A stretch of DNA of 64,000 bases from NCBI GenBank assembly GCA_023548195.1, contig JAJHZJ010000800.1, positions 744,001-808,000 on the forward strand. Direction: 5' to 3'. The stretch comes from Bettongia penicillata ogilbyi (lineage: Eukaryota; Chordata; Mammalia; Diprotodontia; Potoroidae). This document shows, piece by piece, positions 1 to 11,389 of the stretch. The notes beneath the pieces were generated by a model. That model did no database searches. It worked only from the letters and a program-made list of their open reading frames with translations, and had not been told where the DNA came from. Every line of letters begins with the position of its first letter. Within the stretch, counting starts at the first letter, position 1. The position numbers were made by a program, and so were the translations under genes.

Positions 1-179
1 ACTAAGACATTTGGGACACCCTGTATGTTATCTCCCCAAATACAATGTTAAAATTTTGAAAGCAGGTACAAGCTATGCTCTTCCATTTGTAGCCTCAGTG
101 CTTAGAACAACATTTTGCATGTAGTATGTATTTAAAAAATGTTTTTTTAATTAACTCATTCATTTTTTCCACCTGTACA

Positions 180-412
180 CATTATGGCTCCATCCCTCCT
201 TTCTCAAATGCCTCATGTACTCTGTTTGAATTTTTCCCATGCACTTGTATTAAAACTTGTTTTAATTATCTGTGACTTGTCCTATTCCTCCTACTGGTTT
301 CATAAGCTTCTAGAGAATAGTCCAGGGCCTTGCTTTATCTTTGCATCCCCCACCTAGGCAGTGACTAACATAGAATAAAATGTTTCTTAAGTGGAATTGA
401 ATTGAATGGAAT
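180..412 (+). mobile_element. L2 LINE, 3' end fragment
   Basis: The order of motifs follows the L2 3' UTR: ccatccctcctttctcaaatg, a run like 'gtaagctcctagagggcaggg', then 'ccttgctttatctttgcatccccc' and a terminal 'ttaagtggaattgaattgaatg', the equivalent of the L2 end. Diverged. Confidence 0.5.
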
Positions 413-669
413 TTTGCTGATGCTCTAACACCATAATAGCCACTGGCCATTGCTTAGATGAAATTGCCAACTAAAATAAATTGCTCAGTGTCTCCTTAAG
501 AGTAATTAATATTTATACACATGTTTAATCTTCAGAGTACTTTACTGACAGCTGTTTGTGATGTTATGCATACAATTCCTATTAGAAACTCTGGCCGAAA
601 CTCATGAACTCACTTTAATTTGTAAATGAGTTGAAACTTGAATATAAAAACCAAAAGTGAAAGACATGC

Positions 670-696
670 ATGTGTGTGTGTGTGTGTGTGTGTGTT
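670..696. repeat. (TG)n microsatellite
   Basis: About 13 TG units in a row. A looser ATATGTATAC-type region follows at 843-945. Confidence 0.9.
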
Positions 697-735
697 TAGC
701 CTTTGAATTTCTCTGTGCTTCTGTGTCTAAGACAA

Positions 736-842
736 GTCAGCGAACATTTATTAAGTGTTTACAAAGTGCTGAGTACCAGGAATTCAGAGACAATGCCTGT
801 CCTCAAGGACTGTGCATTCTTTGGTAGAGGCAAGATACAAAC
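736..842 (-). mobile_element. L2 3' end fragment
   Basis: Reads as the complement of the L2 end: 'aacatttattaagtgtttacaaagtgctgagtacc' followed by 'tgcctgtcctcaaggact'. Confidence 0.55.
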
Positions 843-1164
843 TATGTATATGTATATGTTTACACATGTATACATATATGTATGTGTGTGTATACATGTA
901 TATGTATGTAAAAGATATATATCCACGTATAATACACACATGTATAAATTTGAGATAATCTCAGAAGGGAGGCACTAATAATGAAGAGGATCAGGAAATG
1001 TGTTTTATCCTCTTTTTCTAGTTCTCTTTTCCTTTTCATATCATTAGGTTTTTTTTTTTATCTGCTCCTTTTGGAAACAATGATAGTAGGAAAGCAACCT
1101 TATGAATAGGAGGCAGCAGATAATTAGAAGTTTGACTCCAGCCTTCCTTTCCTACAATTTTTTA

Positions 1165-1375
1165 CTCACAGAATATTAGAGTTGGAAGGGACCTTAGACA
1201 TCATCTTCTAACACAATACCTTCCTTTTTTGATTCAAAGAAACCAAGGCCCAGAGAAGTAAAATAACTTGTCCAAGGTCACAGTTCAAATTGGTGGCAAA
1301 GTCAGGGGTTGACTTTCGGTTTCTTGACTCTCAGTCCAATGTTCTTTCCATCACACTCTTATGATATGTCTCTTG
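1165..1375 (-). mobile_element. MIR3/Ther-2 SINE
   Basis: Complement-oriented copy: 'agagttggaagggaccttag' (L3-type tail), then 'aaaccaaggcccagagaag', 'cttgtccaaggtcacag' and the inverted tRNA-like head. Confidence 0.7.
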
Positions 1376-1799
1376 TAAAATGCAATCTTTCCCATGCATT
1401 AACCAAAATACAATGTGACCTGGTATGTAGAAACTTCAACACAAAATTTCAGAGTAGTTTGGTCTTTGTTGTGATGTGGCTTTCAATTTCTCATTGGTAC
1501 CAGGATAGTAATGTAACTTGCCAGGAATGAACTTTTTCGTGTTGAATGAGGAAAGGTAGTCTTAATTTTATTTATTTCTTCTCTATAGATTGATCCATAT
1601 AAATGCCTTTTGACATGTAAGAAAAAAGTTTTTATTTAACCCTGATTTTATAATGTTATGATCTAAGGTGTATCATTATTAGATGTCTGGAAATGAATTT
1701 TTAAAAAAACTTGGAGTAAGTGAAACTCAAGGAGAAGAGAGTGCTGAATGACTTACTTGATCATCTAGAAGTCTTAAAGATGCTACATTGATATTGGAG

Positions 1800-1992
1800 T
1801 AACAGCATACATTTATATTGAATTTGAAAGCTTGATATTTTCTTACAACAAATTTTTGAGGTAGATAATACAATTACATATGAAGAAATTGAGTCTTAAA
1901 GAAGTGACTTGCTTGAGGCCCCAAATTAAGGATATAGCCTGACCATTATTTTAATTCATGTCTTTTAACTCCAAGGCTGCATTGACTCTCAA
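1800..1992 (-). mobile_element. MIR SINE, diverged
   Basis: Follows inverted MIR: 'acagcatacatttatattgaa', 'gaggtagataatacaatta', 'gaagaaattgag', 'aagtgacttgcttgaggcc'. Confidence 0.55.
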
Positions 1993-2039
1993 AGTAACCG
2001 ATGTACAACAATGGATCTAAACATTTGCTGAGGCAGTGC

Positions 2040-3400
2040 TCTCCTCACTCTCCCCCTTTCTCTACCATTCTCCTAATTTGGCACTCACACTCATGGGTTG
2101 GGGCCCCAGAGGGCAGCTGTGTCCTCAGTTACTTCCTCAATATCCTTTCTCTTCTCCTCAGATGCTACTGAATGGAATTGAAAAAAAATTATGTGATTGA
2201 ACTGGCTAGAGCCCCCATAAATTTATCTAATCTCAACTGGTCTCCCCCTAGAGCAAGGGAATCTTTTATTGATTTTCTGCCCTTCTCCCTACAAAGGTTA
2301 TTCCAAATTTCCCGTACTTTCCCCTCCTCAACCCTCTCAGCTTAGGTCCTTGACTCATACTTTATGGAGAAAATAGTAGCATTTGCTGTGAGCTTCCACT
2401 TTTCCATTTCTCTTCGTCTCAAACACCCTTCACATTATCCCTCACTCTTTTATACCTTAATCTTTGATAATGGCGGTGGCCCTTCTCTTTGCCGAGACCA
2501 ACTTTAGACATGTACCTTTGAGTTTATCCCATTTAGTTTCCTGTCTTCTCTAGCGGATCAATCCCTCAATCATTTGCCTCACTAATCTTCAGTTTCTCCC
2601 TCCCTATTAGCTCCTTCTCTGTTGCCTATAGACATGCCCAGTCAAAATCTTCAATAGTTATCAAGTTATCATTCTACATCTCTCCTTTATTCAGCTAAAT
2701 TCTTAGAATGAACTGTCTATCCTCATACTTTCTATTTCCTCCCCTCACTCTTAAATCTTCTGCAGCCTGACTTCTGATTTCATCAATCAGTTGAAACTGC
2801 TCTCCCCAAAGTTATCAGTGATTTTAATTGCTACATTTATTGGCCCTTTCTCTGTTCTCATCCATCTTGATCTCTCTGTACCCTTTGACACTATTGATCC
2901 TCTCTTTCAGAGTACTACCTCCTCTTTGTTTTTGGTTTTTTTTTTTTGTTATACTATTCTGTCTTGGCTCTCCTCCTATCTGTGTGACTCCTTCTTGGTC
3001 TCCTTTGCTGGTTCATTACCCTTCTCATGCTCCCTAATTTTGGGTATATGCCAAATCTCTGTCCTGGACTCTAGTAAGTGTCTGAAGTCAGATTTGAACT
3101 CAAGTTCTCCTGACTCCAGGACTAGCTGCCCCTATGCAGTTAATTTCAAGTTTTTAATAGCCTGAGGTCAAGTCCCACATTACCAACTGTCTACTGGACA
3201 TTTCAAATTGGATGGACCATAGTGATCTCAAGCTCACCATATCCAAAACAGATCTCATTATTTTCCCCTCTGAAACCTTCTGCTCTTCGGAACTTCACCG
3301 TGGCCCTTCCAGTCTTCAACCTCCCTCAACTCCTTCTATTCCTCTCTCCATATGTCCATTCATTTGTCAGAGTTGTTGCTTGAACTACATCTTAAGAGAA
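2040..3400 (+). mobile_element. L2 LINE, ORF2 C-terminal part and 3' region
   Basis: Long pyrimidine-rich L2 fragment. One frame keeps the reverse-transcriptase motif DLSVPFDTIDP (2,869-2,901; L2 consensus DLSAAFDTVDH). Later sequence follows the L2 end of ORF2 ('aactgtctactggacatttc', 'agctcaccatatccaaaacagatctcattattttccc'). The frame is broken by stops and by an inserted SINE piece at 3,071-3,132. It is a dead copy; the 5' edge is approximate. Confidence 0.75.
3071..3132 (-). mobile_element. tRNA-derived SINE fragment inside L2
   Basis: Short inverted SINE head: 'ctagtaagtgtctgaagtca', 'gatttgaactcaagttctcc', 'gactccaggactagctgccc'. It interrupts the L2 copy. Confidence 0.7.
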
Positions 3401-3424
3401 ATAAGGGATCCTATGAGCAGAGTT

Positions 3425-3810
3425 GACAAGAGCCTTGGGGGGCAGTAAAGCAGAGGGGGAAAATAGAGTATCCTATGAAGAGAAGGAAGAAAACCAATAT
3501 GATGGACTACAGAATGTGGGAAAAGGAGTAGGGTATAATGAAACTAAAAAGGCAAATTGGGGTCAGTTAGTGAAGGGTAGTAAAAGCCAAGCCAAAGAGA
3601 TTTCAAAAAGAATCCTAAAGGCATTAGGAAACCATTGAAGTTTACTGAGTAGGAAAGGGTTATGGCCAGATATGTACTTTAGAAGAATCGTTTTAGTTGC
3701 TTTGTAGAGGATAGATTGGAATGGAGACACAAATGAAACAGAAAGATTAATTAGGAGGTTATTGCAAGAGTCCAGGTAAGGAAATAAGGATTCTGAAAGC
3801 ATTACCTAAA
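3425..3810 (-). mobile_element. L2 LINE fragment
   Basis: Complement of the L2 ORF2 end: 'aaaggcattaggaaaccattgaagtttactgag', 'agaagaatcgttttagttgc', 'aggaggttattgcaagagtccaggtaag'. Confidence 0.7.
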
Positions 3811-3910
3811 TGAATGAATCTATAACAGATATGTCTTCAAGAATTTGATATGTCATTTGATCAGAAATGAAATCCTAGGTTGAAAGGACTTCCAATTTAC
3901 TTATCTGCTT

Positions 3911-4037
3911 ACATGTTGTTTTCCCCAGTATAGCATGAGCTGTTTGAAAGCTGGGGTTATTTCATTTTTGCCTAGTGCCTAAGCGGTTCAATAACAAATA
4001 GTTGACATTTAATATAAATACTTACTGAATTAAATGG
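3911..4037 (+). mobile_element. L2 3' end fragment
   Basis: Reads 'gagctgtttgaaagctgggg', 'ttatttcatttttgcctagtgc' and ends 'aaatacttactgaattaaatgg', the L2 terminus. Confidence 0.6.
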
Positions 4038-4619
4038 ATCATAGATCTGAACCTACATAATTGTTATGGCCTTATGTGTGACTTCCTGGGAAACAAGTGA
4101 AGGCAAATATATTCAGGGTGGAAGGTAGACACACTACCTGTCCCCTCACCCCTACTGCCCAATCTCAATTCTATTCCTAGGACAAGCAATTCTTCCTTCT
4201 ATCATTTCAGCACTCCACTGGTGGACAGTAGCTATTGAATTAAAAAAAAACAACTGGATGTACAGCTAATTAGAGGGTATGGACATAGGACCCAGTTGCA
4301 ATACAACTGCCTTTGGTAGACGTAGTTTATAATATTCTCCCAGTATGAGCCATTGCTTGGCAGATATCTCCTTCCTCATCCCAAGGCCAAAAGTCTCATA
4401 AACCAGAAGATACGCAGTTTGAATGTTAAGTTACTTTTGATTTTAGAAAGCTTAGATATTAAATAATTGCTGCTTATTCTTCAACATTGCTGTAAACATC
4501 ACAGAATAAATAGTTCTGAAAAGGACTTTAAGAGGTCACCTACTTCATACGACTGTCTTTAGATACGCCAATACCCAAACTATCTCAGATATTGAAAGGT
4601 GTTTTTTTCAAGCATTTTT

Positions 4620-4802
4620 TTCATAGGATCCTACATTTAGACCTTCAAGAGAATTTAGAGATTATCTCATCTAACTTCCTTATTTTACAGATGAGAAACT
4701 GAGACAGTGACTGTGATTTATCTAAAACTACACAGATGCAAGATAGGATTTGAACCCAGGTGCATTGATCTTATATTTAGCTTTCTTTGCACTATACTCC
4801 TC
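4620..4802 (-). mobile_element. MIR3/Ther-2 SINE
   Basis: Inverted copy with 'aatttagagattatctcatctaac', 'ttttacagatgagaaactgag' and 'ggatttgaacccaggt'. Confidence 0.65.
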
Positions 4803-5624
4803 AATTTCTTTAAAAAATTGATACCAATAAGGAGAAGAAATATACATTATTTTTATTAAAAGATGGAAGTGAAAGCAATATGGCATCATAGATGAGAGAA
4901 TCTGGAAATTATTTGCTGTAAACTAGGGTACTATTATATATTCAAATGGTTTCCTGAATTATAAATTGTATAGGCTAGAAATTTTTCTCATCAAGGAGGT
5001 AAAATATATGTAATCTTAATTTAGAATTGAAATTTACTTGCTTTTTACTAACAATAAAAGAAATATTATTCATTTTTACCAATATTAAATATATTTTATA
5101 AATATATATTTAATATAAATAAAATAAAACAATAAAATACCCCCAAAGCACTTATTTAGTTGACTTCTGTTAAAAAGCAAATGACTAATCATTTTATACT
5201 TATGGAATAAATATAAATTCAAAGTATTAATTATGCCATTATTCAAAAATTGTTAATCTTATGGGTAACTATTATTTACTTCATAATGTTTTATATGAAA
5301 TACATTCATATAATTTAGATATATGCAATCAGAAATTCAGATATTTTATATGAAATTTAGATAGACCCAAGGTGGCAGTTATGCATAAAATAATGTCAGT
5401 AATGAGGTTTAGTTTCATGTGATTAATAAGAAAGCTAAATTATCATCTTTTTGGAAGGAGTTGTTTCATATTTATTCAGTTATATCTTTTAGACTTTTTG
5501 ACAGTTCAAACTGATTTCCAAATATTTTTCTTTCGAGAATTGCTGTATGTTATTTATTCCCTAAATTTGTTATACTTGCACATTATTATAATAACATCAT
5601 GACAAAAAAAGAAGTACCCAGGAA

Positions 5625-6150
5625 ACTTGTTTTTCCATCCTGACTCTTCCATTCACTGGCTGCGTGATCATGGGCAAATCAATTTAACATGTGCTTCTTG
5701 CTTGCCATGTGTAAGGCATTGTGGTAGGTCTTGGAGATGCAAAAAAAAAACCCAAAAAACTGGGAGAGATTCTGACTTAAAATAATTCATTTTCTACTTG
5801 GGTGGGGGAGGGAAAGGATATGAGAAATTTATAAATGGGTTTTGTTCAAGGAAGAGTGATTTGGGGTGAAGGAGGGTGCTAGACAGGGTAAAGTGGGGAA
5901 ACTGGAAGAGAGAAAAAGAGAGAGAGAGATTGCTTTGAAGGAAGGGAATCAGAAAAGGCTTCACAAAGGAGAAACCATCTGAGTTAGACCTTACAGGAAA
6001 GGATTTTGACAGGTAAAGAAAAGAATGGGGGGTGTTCCAGTAATGGGCAATGGATTGTACAAATGTAAACTACTTAACTCTTCTGTAAAATGAAGGGGTT
6101 GCTCTGGATGCACTCTAAAGTCCCTCCTCACTATTATTTTGTAATGTTCA
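5625..6150 (+). mobile_element. MIR3/Ther-2 SINE split by an L2 fragment
   Basis: The left part (5,625-5,687) carries 'ttcactggctgcgtgatcatgggcaaatc'. The right part (6,065-6,150) resumes with 'ctacttaactcttctgtaaaatg' and the L3-type tail 'ctctaaagtccctcctcac'. The L2 copy sits between. Confidence 0.6.
5688..6064 (-). mobile_element. L2 3' end, inserted into MIR3
   Basis: Complement of L2: 'ccatgtgtaaggcattgtgg', 'cttggagatgcaaaaa', then 'aggcttcacaaaggagaaaccatctgagttag' and 'ggtgttccagtaatgggcaatgg'. Confidence 0.6.
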
Positions 6151-6214
6151 GCGTATTCTATCTTTCATTTGAACCTTTTTTCCCCTAATATCATACAACC
6201 ATGACACAGTACTA

Positions 6215-6376
6215 CAGGAGGCAGGTCTTGGAATTTCAAGACCTCTGTTTAAAATTCTGTCACTTAACTGTGTGTATGGATGACTTCACCTCTCTTGGCC
6301 TCAGTTTACTTAAATGAGAGGATTGAACTAAATGACCTCAAAGGTCTAATTTTCCTGTTCTGTGTGATCTTATGAT
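6215..6376 (+). mobile_element. MIR3/Ther-2 SINE
   Basis: Head 'aagacctctgtttaaaattctg', 'cctcagtttacttaaatgagaggattgaac' and L3-type tail 'gacctcaaaggtctaattttcc'. Confidence 0.6.
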
Positions 6377-6449
6377 TTATATATGATATGGATATAGACA
6401 TGGATTCCTAAGAAAATCACATTATCATAGGGACTGTTATAGCAATTGG

Positions 6450-6692
6450 AATAGCTAGGTTGCACAGTGGATAGAGCACCGCATCTAGAGTCAGGAAGGC
6501 CTGAGTTTTCCTGAATTCAAATTCAATCTCAGATACTTCTTAGCTGTGTATATCACTTAATTCTGTTTGCCTCAGTTTCCTCATTTGTAAAATGAGCTGG
6601 AGAAGGAAATGGCCAACTACTCCAGTACCTTTGACAAGAAAACCCCAAGTGGGGTAATGAGGAGTTGGACAATGAAAAATGACAACAATGAA
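6450..6692 (+). mobile_element. Mar1-like SINE (RTE/BovB tail)
   Basis: tRNA-like head with gcacagtggatagagcac and an A-box/B-box layout, then 'tgcctcagtttcctcatttg', 'gagctggagaaggaaatgg' and the RTE-type tail 'aagaaaaccccaagtggggtaatgaggag'. Nearly full length. Confidence 0.85.
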
Positions 6693-6697
6693 TTATA

Positions 6698-6955
6698 GCA
6701 GTTAGATGGTACAGTAGATAAAGCACTGGAATGAATTAGGAAGACCTAACTTTGAATTCTGCCTTGGATACTTACTAGCTGTGGGACTCTGGGAAAGTTA
6801 CCTGGTCTCTCAATCTTATTTTCTTCATCTATAAGAAGGGAATAATGGTACTTTACCTTACTTAAGGGTTTATTGTGAGGCTCAGATGGGTTAAATCAAT
6901 GTAAAATGCTTTATAAAGTTTAAAATATTACATAAATCTTAATAATTGTAGCTAA
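6698..6955 (+). mobile_element. MIR SINE
   Basis: Full MIR layout: tRNA head, 'ggatacttactagctgtgggactctgggaaag', 'tttattgtgaggctcagatgg', tail 'gtaaaatgctttataaag'. Confidence 0.75.
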
Positions 6956-7100
6956 CATTTGTGAAATGCTTTATTTTTATTTCACGTAGTCTTCCCAATA
7001 ATTATATCAAGTAGGTACTATGGTCATTGTCATTTTTACAGATGAGGATGCTGAGGTTGAGAGATTGAATGATTTACCAAAGTCCTTTAATATCATAAAG
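6951..7100 (-). mobile_element. MIR SINE fragment
   Basis: Inverted: 'gctaacatttgtgaaatgc', 'aagtaggtactatggtcattg', 'ttacagatgaggatgctgagg'. Confidence 0.65.
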
Positions 7101-7139
7101 ATATCATAAAGGAGATGTGACTGACACATATTCTCTTCA

Positions 7140-8475
7140 TCTATGTTACTGGCCCCTGTCCATGCCTTCTTTTTGAAGACCAGGGTCCCAGCTTATACGT
7201 CCGAATGGAAGTCCAACATTTTTATTCTTAGGGAACTATTGAGTTATTTTTTTCTTTTTGGTAAGTTGCTAAAGAGGCATTTTAAGCCTGGGGATAATTT
7301 ATATGAGTAAACATATAAAGACCAGGAAGCTCCAGAGCATAAGAATAAAGGCCATTTATCCCAGGCTTTGATGCTCAACTTGCCCTCTGATTCAGCTGTC
7401 CCCACAGTCTTTATTATGGCACTTTTAACCCTCTCTCTGCTTTGCTCCATCTCTGTCCTGCACTAATCTCTGCAGCTGCCTGCTTTCCTCCCCCACACCT
7501 CCCTTTTCCCTTCTAACCCTCCCACTTCCCTCATTAAATGCTGGGTAGAAGAAAGCAGGAGGTGGGTATGGTCTCCAGCTGGCTCTGTCTCACTGATTCT
7601 ATGAGAAGCCATATTCACCCTTAGCCCCAGTGGGCTTATCATATAGTAGCATGGATCTTGCTATGGGATTCACTATCCTTTTGGGAAGATGGGTTCCTTC
7701 TCTTCCTTTTCTTCTTCTCCTTTTATGGTTTCCCATCCTCCCAAGATGTGCTTTGCACAGCAAAGTGGCGGCAGGCTAGAATTCTTTACACTTGAGAGAT
7801 GAAGTAATAACAGGTGGCAGGACCAGAGGCAGCCAGAGCCCAGGATTCTGGTTGCCATAGAAACATGTCAGACCTGTGGAGGGATGAGAACTGTCAGCAG
7901 CGGGGGGAACAAATGAGAGGGACGAATGGAGGCACGTCTCCTCTAGGTATCGGCAGCTGCCTCCAAGGGCCACAGACCCTAAATAAGCATGCCAGGTGAA
8001 AGACAATCTTTGAACCAAAGCTGTAGTTTGATGTCAGATACATAGTCAGTCAGGGAATAGTTTTAAGATATGGGGGGACAGTGTGTGGCAGAAGGTCCTG
8101 GCTTCTGCTAGTTGCTTGCGATGCATGTTGGTATTTGTATACGTGAAAGGGAAGAATTGGATCTTTGCATCGGTTTCCCTAGGCTGAGAGTTTGTGGAGG
8201 CTGAGCTCTAGAGACATGCAGCAGGACTCCCAGGGGTTTAAACAGCATGGTCTCCCTCCCACTACTTCCAAATGGCACAGGCCTGAGAGTGCCCAGTTTG
8301 GAGAAAGAGAATCAGGATATCTTGCCTGGTGATTGACTATTGGATAGCTTTATGGAACCTAGAGGTCTGTGGAACACACTTGCAATTCATTTCTGCAATG
8401 GTATTTTACGCTGCTTGTTTTGAGAGCGTAAAAACTGATATGATTTCCAAAATGAGAAGCCAGATACACTGTGTA
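7140..8475. other. Repeat-free, GC-richer intronic stretch
   Basis: No recognised repeat and no convincing reading frame. Base composition is richer in G and C than the flanks. It includes an X-box-like motif at 7,851-7,864 and several E-boxes (caggtg at 7,811). It may be a non-coding regulatory element, but nothing here proves it. Confidence 0.3.
7851..7864. promoter_or_regulatory. X-box-like (RFX) motif
   Basis: gttgccatagaaac is close to the palindromic RFX consensus GTTGCCATGGCAAC, with two mismatches in the second half-site. A motif match alone is weak evidence of function. Confidence 0.3.
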
Positions 8476-8605
8476 CTTCCTACACGCAAGCTTCTGTGCT
8501 AGGGACAGAGGATAGAAGATGAATTAGACTGGGTGCCTGTGCTCAAGGAACTTCCAATCTAATGGGGGCAATAACATACAAACTAAAATAAGATGTGTAT
8601 GATAC
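8476..8605 (-). mobile_element. L2 3' end fragment
   Basis: Complement of L2: 'gcttctgtgctagggacagagg', 'gtgctcaaggaacttccaatctaatggggg'. Confidence 0.65.
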
Positions 8606-9184
8606 GGATCCATTTGGGACTTTTTTCTTCTTTCTTTCTGCTAGTTTGGTCTGTCTGTATTTCTTGTATGTGGCATTTTTTTCTGACTGCTGTGTCTTTT
8701 TCTAAAACAATAACAATGAAGAGATTAAGAATGGTGATAATAATGAGAATATAAGTCCCTTAGAATTCTCTCCTTGGGTGAATTTCCAAACTCTTAAGGT
8801 TCACTTTTTCTTTTTTCAAAATTACCTTGTATCTCCTGTATGATCACAGCTCATGAATGTCAACCAACAGCACAAATGCCAACTCTAGTGTGGCATATAC
8901 TGCCATTTAGATACCATTTCAGTCCTTGCCCTCCCTGTTCTTGTATGCTATGAGTTAGGATTCAATTTCCTCTAAAAAGATGCAGGCTCACAATATGCCA
9001 GTTTACCTGTGGTGTGAAATTAACTTACAACAAATTCAATTCTAGATCCTGGAAATCTCTGAATGCTTTGAGAAAGAGTCTTCAGAACATGTTACTAAAG
9101 AAGACAGCATAGAATAGATGACTGCACTATGGGCAACAGTTTTAAGTGGGGAATTCCTATAATCACCGATTAATAAACATAGAA

Positions 9185-9655
9185 CTATAGTGTGGTATAG
9201 TGGATAGAGAGCTGGCCTTGGACTTAGGAAGACTTGAATTTGAAATCTGCCTGAGATCCTGGGCAAGTCATGTAACCTCTCTCTGTCTCTATACCTCCTC
9301 TATAAAATGGCCATAATAATATTACCTTCCTCACAGGATTGTTGCTGTTGAGTTGTTTTAGTCATGTCTTACACTCTGTGACCTCATTTGGGGTTTTCTT
9401 GGCAGAGAGATTAGGGTGGTTTACCATTTTCTTCTCCAGCTCATTTTACAGATGAGGAAACTGAGGCAAAAGCAAGGTTAAGTGATTTGCCCAGGGTCAC
9501 ACAGCTGCTAAGTATCTGAGGCTAGATTTGAATTGCTCTATCCACTGTGCCACCTTGCTGTCCTTCGCAGGATTGTAGTAAGAATCAATTGAGATAATGT
9601 ATATAATGTGCTTTGCAAATACTAAGTGCTAGATTAATGTCAGTTGATGATGATA
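9185..9655 (+). mobile_element. MIR SINE split by a Mar1-like SINE
   Basis: Left part 9,185-9,344 is a MIR head and core ('atagtggatagagagctggcc', 'cctgggcaagtcatgtaacctc', 'cttcctcacaggattgttg'). Right part 9,566-9,655 resumes at 'gcaggattgtagtaagaatc' and ends 'ctttgcaaatactaagtgct'. Confidence 0.75.
9345..9565 (-). mobile_element. Mar1-like SINE inserted into MIR, with target duplication
   Basis: Inverted copy: RTE-type tail 'gttgagttgttttagtcatg', 'ggttttcttggcagagag', 'ctccagctcattttacagatgagg', ending in the inverted tRNA head. Flanks 9,332-9,344 and 9,566-9,578 match at 11 of 13 bases. Confidence 0.85.
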
Positions 9656-9727
9656 AAGATAATTAAAAATAATAATGATATTAATCTTGCTAACAAATTG
9701 ATTAAATCCAGTTGATTTACAGCAGGA

Positions 9728-9728
<1 letters not shown>

Positions 9729-9776
<48 letters not shown>
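9729..9776. repeat. (TG)n microsatellite
   Basis: About 24 uninterrupted TG units ending in tatata. Confidence 0.95.
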
Positions 9777-9782
<6 letters not shown>

Positions 9783-9935
9783 CTAGGTGGTATACTGGAT
9801 AAAGTGATGGACCTGGAGTCAGAAACACTCATTTTCCTGAGTTCAAATGCAGCCTCAGACACTTAGTAAGTAGGTGACACTGGACAAGAAACTTAACTTC
9901 TGTTTGCCTTTATTCCCTGGAGAACATGAAAGAAA
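9783..9935 (+). mobile_element. Mar1-like SINE, 3'-truncated
   Basis: 'taggtggtatactggataaagtg', 'gacctggagtcag', 'cctgagttcaaatgcagcctcagacac' and 'ttctgtttgcc'; the RTE tail is missing. Confidence 0.75.
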
Positions 9936-10002
9936 ATTTTGTATGTCTAATTTTTTTCTGGAAATTATTTGCCAAGTAATTCCATACGCTGAAATATCTT
10001 GG

Positions 10003-10228
10003 TTGCAGCTAGGTGGCTTAGTAGATAGAGGGGCTGGGCCTGGAGTCAGGAAGACTCGAATTTAAATCTGGCCTCAGACACTTGCTATCTGTGTGACTCT
10101 GGGCAAGTCACTTAACTTCTATTTGCATTAATTCACTGGAAAAGGAAATGGCAAACCTCTTCAGTATCTTTGCCAAGAAGAAAACATATGAGGTCATGAA
10201 GATTTGGACACGACTGAGCAGCAAAAGT
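10003..10228 (+). mobile_element. Mar1-like SINE, near full length
   Basis: 'gcagctaggtggcttagtagatagag', 'cctggagtcaggaagactcg', 'gtgtgactctgggcaagtcactta', tail 'ccaagaagaaaacatatgaggtc' and 'tggacacgactgagcagc'. The end is a close match to the BovB/RTE terminus. Confidence 0.88.
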
Positions 10229-11351
10229 CTTACCACTGCATGGCAAAGAGGAGAAAAATGAACCTGAAGCTAATGGTCCTTGACCAACTCTTTGGAGTCT
10301 GTTTTCCTGTGAAGTCCAAATAGCCAATCCTTCCCCTTATTCTTGCAGAGAATTGTCTGCCTCCATGAAGATGAAAATCAATGACTTAGAAACTGGTTAA
10401 ACAATTCAAATAGCAACTGATAAATGGATTAACTCTCTATAATGTAATTCCAGAAGCTTTTGTCTTCCGCCTAGCTCAGGTAAGTTTTTCTATTCCTGGA
10501 GGCAAAGCAAAGGCACCAAGGAAGCGAAGGCCAGAGGGAATCATATTATAGTGGGTGAATCCGTTTATCATTTGCTGTCTGGATGGTGTTTCTGCTCATA
10601 TATCTGTTTCTTTTTACAGATTTAGAACTCAGTGGGACCCTGATTATAGATAGTGAATAATGACAAATAGCAGCAGACTGTAGTGTATTGTGAACAGATA
10701 GAAACATTGATGACTTATGCTGACCTCATAATAAACTGAGAGAAGTTTATCCTCTGTTACAAACAGGGAATATAGAATAATTTTTCAGGATGTTCCACTA
10801 AGAAATGTCTTTAATTGTGATAAAAAGACAAGGCTGCTTCTATCCCACACAAAATAACCGTATGAGGCCAAGACTTTGTCATTTGCATGCTAGGATAAGT
10901 GTTTCTGAGCAAAATAACATGCTTCTTTAACAATAAAAAAAAAATCCTCTACTGGGCACAAGGGACTGGGGTACTGCACTTACTCCTTTTACAGGAAGGG
11001 AACCCTTTGCTTTGGACCCACGTACATAGCCTGGATTTCATTCAATACCAAGGGAGACTAGCCTCTAATGAAAGGGGATAGGCAGCTTTTTCTCACTGTC
11101 TTTAGTTAATCTGATCCCCACCCCAGCACTTCATGATGATCTGCTTAAAGTTTAGAATTTAATCATGTCTAGTGACTACCCTAAAGAGAAGGAGTAGCAA
11201 GGTATTCCATGTACAATATAAACAAGAAATAGGATACGTATTCACTTCTTACCTTCAAAGGAAATGCGACAAACAAGCCATAAGTATGCACTGACAAAAA
11301 GGACTAAAATAGAATTTGATAATTTATTACTATAGTTATACTCCCTAGGAA

Positions 11352-11389
11352 AATTATCAATGAATTCTGAGATGGATTCATTGATAATT
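11352..11389. repeat. Perfect 14-bp inverted repeat (hairpin)
   Basis: Arm AATTATCAATGAAT at 11,352-11,365 and its exact complement at 11,376-11,389, with a 10-base spacer. No repeat family recognised around it. Confidence 0.85.

Noticed and set aside
9629..9862. Thr-His repeat frame on the minus strand
   Set aside because: It is a translation of the (TG)n microsatellite.
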